From Lentiprolixibacter aurantiacus (GTDB lineage: Bacteria; Bacteroidota; Bacteroidia; Flavobacteriales; Flavobacteriaceae), in NCBI RefSeq assembly GCF_026241225.1, contig NZ_JAPFQP010000002.1:310001-374000 (forward strand): DNA of 64,000 nt, in the 5' to 3' direction. Positions 1-7,967 of the stretch are shown in pieces. The notes below the pieces were generated by a model. That model made no database searches, was not told where the DNA came from, and saw nothing but the letters and a program-made list of their open reading frames with translations. Position numbers and translations under genes: made by a program. The first letter of the stretch is position 1; each line of letters begins with the position of its first letter.

Positions 1-269
1 TTAGCACCGTTTTCACAGTACTCCCCTACTCTTGAGGGATTTTCCGGGTCTGGCCAGGCACAACTGGGACAATCGAATCCCTGCTTCTGATTAATTTTCA
101 GCAGGGAAGTTGTAGACCGTAAAACACCCATTTCCTTCAGGCTGTGCTTCAGTGTGCTAAATACTCCCGGCACACCGGCAGCATAAGAAGATGCTTCCCT
201 GGTTTTTAGATCTGATAAATGAACAGGACCTTCGTAAGAAACATTTCTTTTGTAATGTTTTTTGCTCAT
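1..269 (-). CDS. FdhF/YdeP-family molybdopterin oxidoreductase, N-terminal fragment
   Basis: This is the first 89 codons of a gene that runs off the left edge of the window. The translation begins MSKKHYKRNV and contains QGFDCPSCAWPDP (residues 63-75) and CENGA (85-89). This cysteine-bearing block is typical of the N-terminus of the FdhF/YdeP group of large (about 750 residue) molybdopterin oxidoreductases related to formate dehydrogenase H. The two CxxC-type cysteines are probably iron-sulfur ligands, by family knowledge. The start ATG at 269 lies 4 bases after the stop of the DUF7009 gene, so the two form an operon. The substrate cannot be told from this fragment. Confidence 0.85.
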   Translation of the reverse strand, partial: MSKKHYKRNVSYEGPVHLSDLKTREASSYAAGVPGVFSTLKHSLKEMGVLRSTTSLLKINQKQGFDCPSCAWPDPENPSRVGEYCENGA

Positions 270-273
270 TTAT

Positions 274-642
274 TTAAAGTAAAGCTTTAGGGTTAGGATA
301 CTGGTCCGATTCGTCTTCAGAGCGTGCTTCAAGACACTGAAAATCCTTTTCCAGAAGCAGGTGTAATGTAGAATCATTTGTCAAGGGCAACCATTCTTCA
401 AAGCCAACCGTTTCATTGTCGGGCCAGTTCTCAGAAAGCTTCCGGGGAAGGTAAAAACAGATACTATTATCTTCTAAAGCGGCATTCAGGGTATTGTGCA
501 CTTCCGAAATCATCACCTCATATCTGAACAAGCCCGACGGAAATCGGGTGGTTTCCCTAATAAAACCTTTTGTACACAAATCAGCTACTTCATTACGAGT
601 TAAGCGTAAGCGGATGGAATTTCCTTTGATCCTTATTTTCAT
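274..642 (-). CDS. DUF7009 family small protein, partner of the FdhF-like oxidoreductase
   Basis: A 122-residue soluble protein beginning MKIRIKGNSIRLRLTRNEV. It has no signal peptide or membrane segment and no recognisable catalytic motif. It resembles the DUF7009 family of Bacteroidota, whose function I do not know. The reading frame is open further upstream, but the ATG at 642 has AAAGG about 9 bases before it and matches the usual family start (MKIRIKGxSIR). It is immediately upstream of the FdhF/YdeP-like gene in the same operon, so a role in maturation or accessory function of that molybdoenzyme is a reasonable inference from position only. Confidence 0.7.
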   Translation of the reverse strand: MKIRIKGNSIRLRLTRNEVADLCTKGFIRETTRFPSGLFRYEVMISEVHNTLNAALEDNSICFYLPRKLSENWPDNETVGFEEWLPLTNDSTLHLLLEKDFQCLEARSEDESDQYPNPKALL

Positions 643-716
643 AGGGTTTACCTTTCTTATTCTTAAAAATACGACTTCTATGGGAATGTCTTGGGATTTT
701 ATCAGACTCACCGTGA

Positions 717-899
717 ACAGCCAAAATTTTAGTTAGCTTTAGCAGATCAAAGAAACTAATCACGAAAAACCTGGTTCGTGCAGTTGTAGCGGCCATTGGG
801 GCTAAAAAAATAGGAGGGGGACGTTGTGGATGCATCGGCACGGTATTCGTTTTCATTATCCCCTATTGGCTTTTGGGCTACGTTTTTGAACTGTTTTAG
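717..899 (+). other. Open frame for a possible small membrane protein without ATG
   Basis: This describes the 306-base gap between the DUF7009 gene and the MFS transporter. After a stop at 714-716 the plus strand stays open to TAG at 897-899. The C-terminal part reads AAIGAKKIGGGRCGCIGTVF, then a hydrophobic run with YWLLGYVFELF before the stop. That is a plausible single-span small membrane protein with a glycine/cysteine-rich turn. There is no ATG, GTG or TTG in a good position; CTG at 771 or ATT at 726 would be needed. It may be a small gene with a rare start, a decayed gene, or chance. I saw nothing else in this gap apart from the transporter promoter. Confidence 0.25.
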
Positions 900-936
900 T
901 ATTGCCTGCCCCTCTATTAATATGGGCTGAATACCC

Positions 937-944
937 TACTTTTG
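937..944 (+). promoter_or_regulatory. Promoter -7 element (TACTTTTG) of the MFS gene
   Basis: TACTTTTG matches the Bacteroidota -7 consensus TAnnTTTG. It ends only 4 bases before the ATG at 949, so the transcript would be leaderless or nearly so. No TTG was found at the expected -33 distance. Confidence 0.5.
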
Positions 945-948
945 CCGA

Positions 949-2160
949 ATGTCTGTTTCGCGTAGCTCCCAGATCGAATTTGTAGCCCTGATGGCTGCTC
1001 TTATGTCCATTGCCGCACTGGCCCTGGATGCATTGCTACCTGCCCTGGAACCTATTGGGCAAACCATTCAATCCCGTTCAGCGGCAGACAACCAGCTTTT
1101 AATTACCCTTTTCTTTCTCGGTTTGGGTGTAGGTCCTCTGGTTTTTGGCCCTATTTCCGATAGTATCGGGCGCAAACCTGTAGTTTACATGGGATTTGGC
1201 TTGTTTATTCTATCGAGCATGATATGTGTTTTTGCGCGTAGTGTGGAAGTTATGATCATCGGCCGAATACTTCAGGGTATTTCCCTGTCGGCCCCTAGAA
1301 CCATTAGCGTAGCTATGATCCGGGATACTTACAGCGGGGATTATATGGCCCGGGTGATGTCTTTTGTCACAGTGGTTTTCATCCTGGTTCCGGTAGTGGC
1401 TCCGGCGCTAGGCAAGTATATTCTGGACCGGATGGGCTGGCAGGCTATTTTTCATGTGCAGGTAGGATTCAGCATACTTGTGTGCTGGTGGTTCTGGAAG
1501 CGTCAGGCCGAAACTCTTCCGCAAATACGTCGTAATAGTTTCAGGGGCCGCATTTTCATCGATGGCTTTAAGGAGTTGCTGAATTACCGCCAGACCGTCG
1601 CATTTACCTTTATCTGGGGATTTATTACCGGATCTTTTCTGGTTTATTTAAGCACTTCACAGCAGGTCTTTGAGCAACAATACGGATTGCCGGACGCATT
1701 TCCCTACCTGTTTGCTGCCCTTGCCATAACCATAGGGGCTGCCACACTGCTCAATGGCACCCTTGTAGTTAGATTGGGTATGCTGCGACTGGTAACGGCA
1801 GCCATTATCCTTTATGTACTCACTTCTCTCGTTTATATTTTGCTTTACTTCAATAGTGGTAATCCGCCAGTTATTGTGCTTATGATATTTTTTGCTGTCC
1901 AGTTTTTTGCAGTGGGATTCATTTTCGGAAACCTGAGATCCCTGGCCATGGAGCCCCTGGGTCATATTGCGGGCATTGGCGCAGCCATAACCGGTTTTGT
2001 AGCTACAGTAATGGCCGTTCCCATCAGTTCCTTCATTGGTAAATTTGTTCTGAACTCGGTACTCCCCATGTTTGTAGGATTCCTCGTTTGCGGGACTATT
2101 TCCTGCCTTATCCTGGGCTATTACTACTTCACCAAGAGCGGTATCAGGAATCGATACTAA
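949..2160 (+). CDS. Bcr/CflA-type MFS drug-efflux transporter
   Basis: A 403-residue inner-membrane protein with about 12 hydrophobic segments, the standard MFS length. MFS motif A is present between segments 2 and 3 (GPISDSIGRKP, residues 67-77). An acidic residue in the first segment (LALDALLPAL, residues 24-33) is typical of the Bcr/CflA drug:proton antiporters, and GRILQGISLSAPR followed by RDTYSG fits the same family. It should export a hydrophobic compound using the proton gradient; the substrate cannot be told. The gene is single, has its own -7 promoter element, and converges with the S41-like gene 6 bases downstream with no visible terminator between them. Confidence 0.88.
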   Translation: MSVSRSSQIEFVALMAALMSIAALALDALLPALEPIGQTIQSRSAADNQLLITLFFLGLGVGPLVFGPISDSIGRKPVVYMGFGLFILSSMICVFARSVEVMIIGRILQGISLSAPRTISVAMIRDTYSGDYMARVMSFVTVVFILVPVVAPALGKYILDRMGWQAIFHVQVGFSILVCWWFWKRQAETLPQIRRNSFRGRIFIDGFKELLNYRQTVAFTFIWGFITGSFLVYLSTSQQVFEQQYGLPDAFPYLFAALAITIGAATLLNGTLVVRLGMLRLVTAAIILYVLTSLVYILLYFNSGNPPVIVLMIFFAVQFFAVGFIFGNLRSLAMEPLGHIAGIGAAITGFVATVMAVPISSFIGKFVLNSVLPMFVGFLVCGTISCLILGYYYFTKSGIRNRY

Positions 2161-2166
2161 AAAGGA

Positions 2167-3837
2167 TTATTCACCGGATTCTATCCGCTTTAACATCCGC
2201 ATGGAGTTTGCAGCAACGTTGCCTTCAATATCCAGCGATATTGCCTTTTTGTAATATTCTTTGGCCTTGTCCAGAGCTCCTGATTTCCAGTAGGCTTCTG
2301 CCAGGCTGTCCCAGGCATTCGCAGACTCCGGAAATAACTGAGTATTCATGCTGAAAACATAAATGGCTTCCTCAATCCGATTCCCTTTGAGAAGATCGTA
2401 ACCAGCTGAATCAAATTCCCCTTCGAAATCAAAGAACCGGTAAGTCGGATCCTGCATCATGCGCACAACTTCGGATTGAAGCTTTTCAACTTCTCCGGAT
2501 ACAAAAAGATTCCGGAAATAATTCATTGGGTCCAGTACAAAATTATCATCAGAAAAGTCCAGGGCGGCCTGTAAAACAGGATCTTCGTTGTTGCGATACT
2601 GTTCAAAACTCATGTCTACCGCAATGTGCGGTGTAGTCCAGTCCGCATTCTCCCATTGTGGTTTATCCTGCCACCAGGCAAACGATAAATAGGCATTTAT
2701 CTGGGTGTTGGGTAATTGTACAGGGCGATTATCCCCGTAGAAGTTTATGTTCTCTCCGGTTGGCTCCCCAACGAATACTGCGTTGGTATAGTTACTCAGC
2801 TCATTTACAAGGTTCTGGCAGGCAGAGAATGTACGCCTGCCGATTATGACCATGAACTTGCCTGGTTTATTGATCTTTTCTGATTTGATGATGCCGGTAA
2901 CTATGGGTTTGTTTTTGTAGTTATTGCCCCCTCCGTTCAGCCTTACATCCAGGATTAGCTTCTCCACATCATTCTTTTCGATGAAATCAAAAACTTCGGC
3001 ATAAAATGCAGGGATATCCTGTCCTTCCTGATCCTGGATCTGGCTATGCCTTACGTAAACGGTTTTCGAATCCGGGAGATATTCATAGAAATATATCCTG
3101 TCCAGGTTTTTTAAATAAAGTGGTGTTTTGCTCAGGTCTCTGGACTCTAACCAGGTTTCACTGGGCACTACCATTCCATAGCGCCTGGGGAAGCGTTCGG
3201 CCTTTACTGCCTGTATTGTTTTTTCAAATTGACGTCCTTCTTTTTCCAGTGTAAGGCTAATGTTATTCTTCAACACAGGCATCACTTTCTGGGCATGCAG
3301 GAATTCCGGATGGGTCAGGTAGTTAACGAGATAGGCTTTTACAAATTGATCATTCTCAGCAGGAACCACAGGTCTCATCAGTTCCAGCACCTCCGCGATG
3401 GGTTTCCCTTCAATTGCAACAACTTTTGCTCCAAGTATGTCCTTATAATCTTTATGGGCCCCCTGGATAAAAATCCCATCATTGAAATTATAAAGAACTA
3501 CAGGTAATTGATGATAAGGTATAATACCTTCCCAGAATCCAAAAACAGTGTGCCCATATTCTATGGATGATACAATGCGGGCAAATCCAACCATAATCTC
3601 ATGTTCCTGTAATTGAGGGATTTGTTTATATAAGTTGTTCACAGAGGCATCGAAATCCTCAGCTGTAATTTTCTTAAAAAGAAAGGGGTAGTCCTCGTGG
3701 ATAGTTTTTTGTAGAAAACGAAGGTCCTCCTGCCATTGCTCAGAGGTAAATTTCGATTGCGCCTGAAGGCTGCAGGCACAAACGAATAACAAACATATCA
3801 ACAGGGCTTTTAAAGTTGCGGGAAATAAGGATTTCAT
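2167..3837 (-). CDS. Secreted S41-like peptidase with C-terminal TPR repeats
   Basis: A 556-residue exported protein. Residues 1-27 form a signal peptide ending near LQAQ. The central part resembles the tail-specific (S41/CtpA) protease core: LILDVRLNGGGN (294-305) matches the family LDLRxNxGG strand, and GRRTFSACQ (333-341) carries the candidate nucleophile Ser338, followed by VGEPTGE. The usual catalytic lysine is not obvious, so activity is uncertain. The last 80 residues contain tetratricopeptide-like helices (SANAWDSLAEAYWKSGALDKAKEYYKKAISLD-type spacing), which suggest protein binding. It probably acts in the periplasm. It appears monocistronic and convergent with the MFS gene. Confidence 0.8.
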   Translation of the reverse strand: MKSLFPATLKALLICLLFVCACSLQAQSKFTSEQWQEDLRFLQKTIHEDYPFLFKKITAEDFDASVNNLYKQIPQLQEHEIMVGFARIVSSIEYGHTVFGFWEGIIPYHQLPVVLYNFNDGIFIQGAHKDYKDILGAKVVAIEGKPIAEVLELMRPVVPAENDQFVKAYLVNYLTHPEFLHAQKVMPVLKNNISLTLEKEGRQFEKTIQAVKAERFPRRYGMVVPSETWLESRDLSKTPLYLKNLDRIYFYEYLPDSKTVYVRHSQIQDQEGQDIPAFYAEVFDFIEKNDVEKLILDVRLNGGGNNYKNKPIVTGIIKSEKINKPGKFMVIIGRRTFSACQNLVNELSNYTNAVFVGEPTGENINFYGDNRPVQLPNTQINAYLSFAWWQDKPQWENADWTTPHIAVDMSFEQYRNNEDPVLQAALDFSDDNFVLDPMNYFRNLFVSGEVEKLQSEVVRMMQDPTYRFFDFEGEFDSAGYDLLKGNRIEEAIYVFSMNTQLFPESANAWDSLAEAYWKSGALDKAKEYYKKAISLDIEGNVAANSMRMLKRIESGE

Positions 3838-4006
3838 CAGATCAGATTTTGCTTAATGGATGATTTTGCTTTTATATGACGTGGTTTTAATTTGTTTGTT
3901 ACTCTTTTATTAAAAAATGCGATTAATAATTCTAAAACAAAGTGCCTGCAAAGTAATATGCCGCTTTTGGCAAACGATGCTTATCTTAGCATAAAAACTG
4001 CCTTTG

Positions 4007-4957
4007 ATGCTGATTTGGGCAACCTACCTCCTTCTTATCGGATTTTTTCTGGCCCTGGACCTGGGGATACTCAACAGGCGGGATCATGTTATCCGGTCCC
4101 GGGAAGCCGCCTTGTGGACCTCGCTCTGGGTTAGTGTAGCCCTGGCATTTAGTTTTGTCATTCACTGGCTCTTTACCTCTGGATTGATCGATAATCCCAC
4201 GGAGCTAACACCGGGCAATGCGGTTTTAAAATACATCACCGGATACCTTATAGAACTGTCGCTCAGCATTGATAATGTTTTTGTGATAGCAGTGATTTTC
4301 GGAGCTTTTGGCATTCCGCCCAAATACCAGCACCGGGTTCTTTTTTGGGGAATACTTGGGGCCATTTTCTTCCGTGCATTTATGATACTTTTCGGGGTTA
4401 CCCTAATCAATCATTTCGACTGGATTATTTATGTTTTCGGGATTTTCCTTTTGTACACTGCATACAAGATGCTGAAATCGGATGAAATCAAATACGATCC
4501 CGAAAAATCCTTCGTATTCCGGCAAATAAAAAAGATCTATCCGTTAACAACACGGATTGACGGCAACCAGTTTTTCATTAAAAGGATGGGAATTACAGCA
4601 GCCACTCCCCTATTTATCGCCCTTATTGTGATAGAACTGACAGACATCCTTTTTGCCCTGGACAGCATTCCTGCTATCCTGGCGATTACTGCAGATCCAT
4701 TTATTGTATTCAGCTCCAATATTATGGCTATTCTAGGGCTAAGGTCGATGTATTTCCTGATTTCCCGAATGCTGGCCAAGTTCCGTTTTATCAATTACAG
4801 CCTGGTAGTGATCCTTGCTTTTGTAGGTATAAAGATGTTGATGTCCCACTATGTTGATTTTCCGGAATGGCTTTCCTTATCGGTAATTGTTGTGTCTCTT
4901 TTGTCCGGGGTACTGGCATCCCTCTTTATACCGGAAAAGGATAAAACGGTAGAATAA
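4007..4957 (+). CDS. TerC-family integral membrane protein (probable metal exporter)
   Basis: A 316-residue protein with about nine membrane segments. Characteristic TerC features are ELSLSIDNVFVIAVIF after the second segment and the repeated acidic motif ELTDILFALDSIPAI in the second half; in this family these acidic residues line a metal path. Related TerC proteins (Alx, YceF, MeeF) export manganese or supply calcium/manganese to exoenzymes, so Mn2+ efflux is the likely role. I place the start at the ATG at 4007; a TTG immediately before it is in frame but unlikely. Upstream, TGCCTTTG abuts the ATG and is a one-mismatch -7 element. I looked for a yybP-ykoY manganese riboswitch in 3838-4006 and saw none. 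Confidence 0.85.
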   Translation: MLIWATYLLLIGFFLALDLGILNRRDHVIRSREAALWTSLWVSVALAFSFVIHWLFTSGLIDNPTELTPGNAVLKYITGYLIELSLSIDNVFVIAVIFGAFGIPPKYQHRVLFWGILGAIFFRAFMILFGVTLINHFDWIIYVFGIFLLYTAYKMLKSDEIKYDPEKSFVFRQIKKIYPLTTRIDGNQFFIKRMGITAATPLFIALIVIELTDILFALDSIPAILAITADPFIVFSSNIMAILGLRSMYFLISRMLAKFRFINYSLVVILAFVGIKMLMSHYVDFPEWLSLSVIVVSLLSGVLASLFIPEKDKTVE

Positions 4958-4958
4958 G

Positions 4959-4992
4959 TTTATTAATACTTTTATTCAAAAGGATTAATAAA
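4959..4992. terminator. AT-rich hairpin after the TerC gene
   Basis: TTTATTAAT (4959-4967) pairs with ATTAATAAA (4984-4992), and inside it CTTTT (4969-4973) pairs with AAAAG (4978-4982). Together they make a 15-bp stem with one mismatch and a four-base loop. It begins one base after the TerC stop. There is no T tract after it, so it may be a weak terminator or an mRNA 3' stabiliser. Confidence 0.45.
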
Positions 4993-5037
4993 TTACCATA
5001 CAATATTACTTACGTTGTTAATAAAACCATAATATAA

Positions 5038-5544
5038 ATGTTATATAGAATAATATTCATTGCTTTATTTAGCCTCCTTCCAGTTATTTCCTATGGACAA
5101 TCGAAGCTGATCTTGAAAGAAATCAGCTTTGTGTTCCAATACAAAGATGTCTCCGGAACTGTGGGGGATTTTCGTTCCTCCTCGGAAGTAAACCTTGAAG
5201 ATCCCAGCACTTCTTATTTTGAAGGGTCTGTTGGAGTAAGCAGCCTGAAAACCGGAAATTTCCTCAGGGACTGGGCTTTAAAAGGGCGTAAGTATTTCAA
5301 TGAAGATGCATACCCGCGGATCTATTTTAAGAGTGATGAAGTGGAGGATTTAGGGGAAGGAATTCGGGTAAAGGGTCAGCTTACTATTAAGGGCACCACC
5401 AACCCCCTTATTATCAATTTTAAGACAACAGAAAGGGGTCTTTCCGGTAAGACCGAGCTTTATACTTCTGACTACGGGATCTTCATCAAAAAAAATCGCG
5501 AGGAAAACAAAGTATTAATCAGTATGGTATTTGAGCTGGAATAA
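5038..5544 (+). CDS. YceI-family periplasmic lipid-binding-like protein
   Basis: A 168-residue exported protein with signal peptide MLYRIIFIALFSLLPVISYG. The body has YceI features: repeated beta strands, KGRKYFNEDAYPRIYFKS (the family's FDxxxYPxxxF region) and VKGQLTIKGTTNPLIINF (the GxLTIKGVTKPV-like strand). YceI proteins are beta-barrel lipocalin-like folds that bind isoprenoid or other hydrophobic molecules in the periplasm. The protein is somewhat divergent. It stops 4 bases before the end of the convergent polyketide operon; a link to that lipid pathway is possible but unsupported beyond proximity. The start ATG at 5038 is followed directly by the signal peptide. Confidence 0.78.
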   Translation: MLYRIIFIALFSLLPVISYGQSKLILKEISFVFQYKDVSGTVGDFRSSSEVNLEDPSTSYFEGSVGVSSLKTGNFLRDWALKGRKYFNEDAYPRIYFKSDEVEDLGEGIRVKGQLTIKGTTNPLIINFKTTERGLSGKTELYTSDYGIFIKKNREENKVLISMVFELE

Positions 5545-5548
5545 AAGG

Positions 5549-5992
5549 TCAATCCTTCACGCTAAAAATGGTCCTGTATATCTTCTCAACCAGCCAGTTT
5601 CCCAAAGGAAAATAGAGCGCAAAGAACAAAGACATAGCAAGACTGAAATTGCGTATCCCAAGCCATTGGTCCAAAATATTACCCGGATAGGCATAGGATG
5701 TTTCCAAAAGATAACCCCAAAATTCTAGGAATGCCATAGCCACGAGACCGTAGGCATACTGTTTAAAGAATGGATAGGGCCTCAATACCAGCGAAACAGG
5801 CACCATATATAGCAAATAGACCGTTATAACCTGCCACCAGTACGTAAAGCGTGCAATTTCAAGTGTTTTGCCAACCTCATTCATGCCTACACCCCACAGG
5901 AAGTAAACGATAAGATAAATGGCTAAAAGGCGCTTATCTGCCTTTAAACGGGATTTTATGCGGGCTAATATAGAACTGTCCGGAGCGCACAT
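5549..5992 (-). CDS. Small four-span membrane protein, last gene of the polyketide operon
   Basis: A 147-residue protein with about four hydrophobic segments (near residues 23-42, 52-70, 78-96 and 110-130) and a basic N-terminal end. I do not recognise the family. Polar or aromatic residues within the spans, including an EFWGYLLETSY segment, suggest an enzyme or carrier rather than a simple anchor. Its ATG overlaps the stop of the ACP gene (TGATG, one shared base), so it is translationally coupled to the biosynthetic genes. Likely roles are a membrane-bound tailoring step or transport of the lipid product; both are inference from position. Confidence 0.7.
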   Translation of the reverse strand: MCAPDSSILARIKSRLKADKRLLAIYLIVYFLWGVGMNEVGKTLEIARFTYWWQVITVYLLYMVPVSLVLRPYPFFKQYAYGLVAMAFLEFWGYLLETSYAYPGNILDQWLGIRNFSLAMSLFFALYFPLGNWLVEKIYRTIFSVKD

Positions 5993-6246
5993 CAGGCCTT
6001 CCCTTCCAGTTTATTGTTAATTATGGCCAGAGCGTCTGATACGGTCTGCATATTCTCCATGTCCTCGTTTTCCAGGACAATATCATAGGCATCCTCCACA
6101 TCCAGAATAATATCCACCAGGTTGGCAGAATTGATGTTCAGTTCATTGATAAAATGACTGTCTTCTTTAATGTCCTCCACCGTTACGTCTTCGGGGAGGT
6201 AGGGCTTGATTATCTCCTGCAATCGGGTGTAATGTTCTGCTGGCAT
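5992..6246 (-). CDS. Acyl carrier protein of the polyketide/fatty-acid operon
   Basis: An 84-residue acidic helical protein of normal ACP length. The 4'-phosphopantetheine site is read as Ser40 in ELNINSANLVD, followed by the helix LVDIILDVEDAYDI that matches the ACP helix II. The canonical D-S-L at the modified serine is here N-S-A, so the protein is recognisably different from a housekeeping ACP. It lies 5 bases after the ketosynthase gene and overlaps the membrane-protein gene. It presumably carries the acyl chain that the adjacent ketosynthase, dehydratase and enoyl reductase build before hand-over to the type III synthase. Confidence 0.85.
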   Translation of the reverse strand: MPAEHYTRLQEIIKPYLPEDVTVEDIKEDSHFINELNINSANLVDIILDVEDAYDIVLENEDMENMQTVSDALAIINNKLEGKA

Positions 6247-6251
6247 TGGTA

Positions 6252-7526
6252 TTATGGGTTATATTGACTAAAAATAACACAAGCATTGACATCGCCAAAA
6301 CCGAAACTTGCTTTTGCAATTATTTTTGGAGGGTAATCCACGCTTTTTGATGGTACTTTTTCGGGATCCACAACTGCTCCTATATCCGGATGAAGGTCTT
6401 CACAGTTGATATTCCCATAAATTTGCCGGTCCCTGAATTGCAAAATTGTCCCTACACTTTCCAGGGCACCTCCCGCGGCAAGGCAATGGCCCATATGACC
6501 TTTAAACGCATTTACATAAGGAAATTCAGAACCTTTCAATCCAAGAGCAACACTCCAGTTATGAATTTCCACGGGATCCTTGGATGTTGCGGTAAGGTGT
6601 CCGTTAATCGCATCAATTTCTTCTGGCATGATAGCAGCATTGCTTACGGTCTTGCTTATACAGCGCTGAACAGCCTTGCTGTTTGGGGCAGTCATGCTGC
6701 CTCCATTTCGATGTCCGCCACTATTTACAAATCCTCCAAGTATTTCGGCATAAATCCTGGCACCTCTTGAAAGGGCAGATTCCAGTGATTCCAGTACCAG
6801 CGCCCCTGCCCCACTCCCGGGAACAAATCCCGATGCACTAGCGCTCATGGGCCTGCTGGCTTTTTCAGGATCGGTATTGTATTTACGGGGAAGTATTCTC
6901 ATGGCATCAAATCCACCCCAAACATAAGGTCCGCTATCGCTGGCGCTTCCCACCAGAATGCGTTCGGCTTTGTTGGCCTGGATCCGATCGCAGGCCATCA
7001 TCAGTCCTTCCGTGCCGGTGGTGCATGCAGAGGAATTGGTTGTTACCTGGTTGCCACATCCCAGTTTTCCACCCAGATAGGCGCTAATGCCACTTGCCAT
7101 GGTCTGTATGACCGTAGTGCTTCCCAGTCGCCTTACCTGCTGTTCATCTACCTTGTAAATAGCATCCCTGAACTTGTCCACACCAAGTATTCCCGCCCCA
7201 AAAATGATACCGCTATCCCAGTCGGGTTCGTCTTTTTCGTCAACCTTCAAACCTGCATCTTTCCAGGCTTCACAACCTGCGATTACACCGTAAACCAGGC
7301 CAGTAGCTTTTAAATCCCTAAGCTCTAAAGAAGTGAAGTATTTATTTAATAATTCATCATTAACTATTGGTTTTCCAGCTATTTGACATCCAAAATTTAG
7401 ATCAGATAAAAGTGGTTGAAAGCGTATTCCGCTTACACCGTTCTGCAAGGCTCCGGCAAAAGTATCCAGGTCATTCCCAATAGGAGAACAAACCCCCATA
7501 CCCGTGATCACTACCCTTCTACTCAT
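6252..7526 (-). CDS. Beta-ketoacyl-ACP synthase (FabF-like) of the operon
   Basis: A 424-residue condensing enzyme of normal FabF length. The Cys-His-His triad is intact: Cys168 in NSSACTTGTEG, His310 in NGHLTATSKDP and His347 in FKGHMGHCLAAGG, with Lys342 in the last block and the C-terminal FGFGDVNA. The SACTTG and NGHLTATSKD blocks differ from the housekeeping TACSSS and NAHGTSTPxND, which points to a specialised acyl-chain elongase. It overlaps the dehydratase gene by 8 bases. It would perform decarboxylative Claisen condensation of malonyl-ACP with an acyl primer in the cytoplasm. Confidence 0.92.
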   Translation of the reverse strand: MSRRVVITGMGVCSPIGNDLDTFAGALQNGVSGIRFQPLLSDLNFGCQIAGKPIVNDELLNKYFTSLELRDLKATGLVYGVIAGCEAWKDAGLKVDEKDEPDWDSGIIFGAGILGVDKFRDAIYKVDEQQVRRLGSTTVIQTMASGISAYLGGKLGCGNQVTTNSSACTTGTEGLMMACDRIQANKAERILVGSASDSGPYVWGGFDAMRILPRKYNTDPEKASRPMSASASGFVPGSGAGALVLESLESALSRGARIYAEILGGFVNSGGHRNGGSMTAPNSKAVQRCISKTVSNAAIMPEEIDAINGHLTATSKDPVEIHNWSVALGLKGSEFPYVNAFKGHMGHCLAAGGALESVGTILQFRDRQIYGNINCEDLHPDIGAVVDPEKVPSKSVDYPPKIIAKASFGFGDVNACVIFSQYNP

Positions 7527-7965
7527 TGCCCTTACAGGTTAACATGCCGGCTATCTCTCCTTTACAAACCAATTGTTCTTTTTCATTGTATAGATAGACT
7601 TTGCATTTGAGTTTCTGGAATCGAAAATAGATTTTCTCTGACTTTACAGTAACTGTTTCACCGGGATAAATCGGAAGTAAAAATTCCATACTGGAACTGC
7701 TCAGGGCAACCTGTGTGTCTCTAAGGCTGTTATCCTTGCGCATCAGGAATATACCCAGGCAAACCAGGCCTATTTGCGCACAGCATTCAGTCAATAATAC
7801 CCCAGGGGTTACCGGGAAGGATTTAAAATGTCCTTCATAAAAGTGGAGATCTTCGGAAAACGTATAGCTTCCGGTTACACCATCCTCGTCTACATGCTCA
7901 AGGCTGTCCACAAACAGGAAAGGCATGGAATAAGGCAATTGGCTGATGATATACTGATACTCCAT
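7519..7965 (-). CDS. 3-hydroxyacyl-ACP dehydratase (FabZ-like)
   Basis: A 148-residue hot-dog fold protein. FabZ features are PYSMPFLFVDSL near residue 11 and YEGHFKSFPVTPGVLLTE (residues 43-60), which supplies the catalytic His46 and Glu60 of the HxxxxPxxPGxxxxE pattern. It should dehydrate 3-hydroxyacyl-ACP to trans-2-enoyl-ACP. The gene begins 2 bases after the reductase stop and overlaps the ketosynthase start by 8 bases, so the three steps are tightly coupled. A ketoreductase is not encoded in the operon, so the cell's general FabG, or the adjacent SDR, must supply that step. Confidence 0.88.
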   Translation of the reverse strand: MEYQYIISQLPYSMPFLFVDSLEHVDEDGVTGSYTFSEDLHFYEGHFKSFPVTPGVLLTECCAQIGLVCLGIFLMRKDNSLRDTQVALSSSSMEFLLPIYPGETVTVKSEKIYFRFQKLKCKVYLYNEKEQLVCKGEIAGMLTCKGNE

Positions 7966-7967
7966 AA

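Noticed and set aside
3838-4006. Possible manganese (yybP-ykoY) riboswitch upstream of the TerC gene
   Set aside because: TerC genes often have one, but I could not find the paired stems or conserved loops in these 169 bases.
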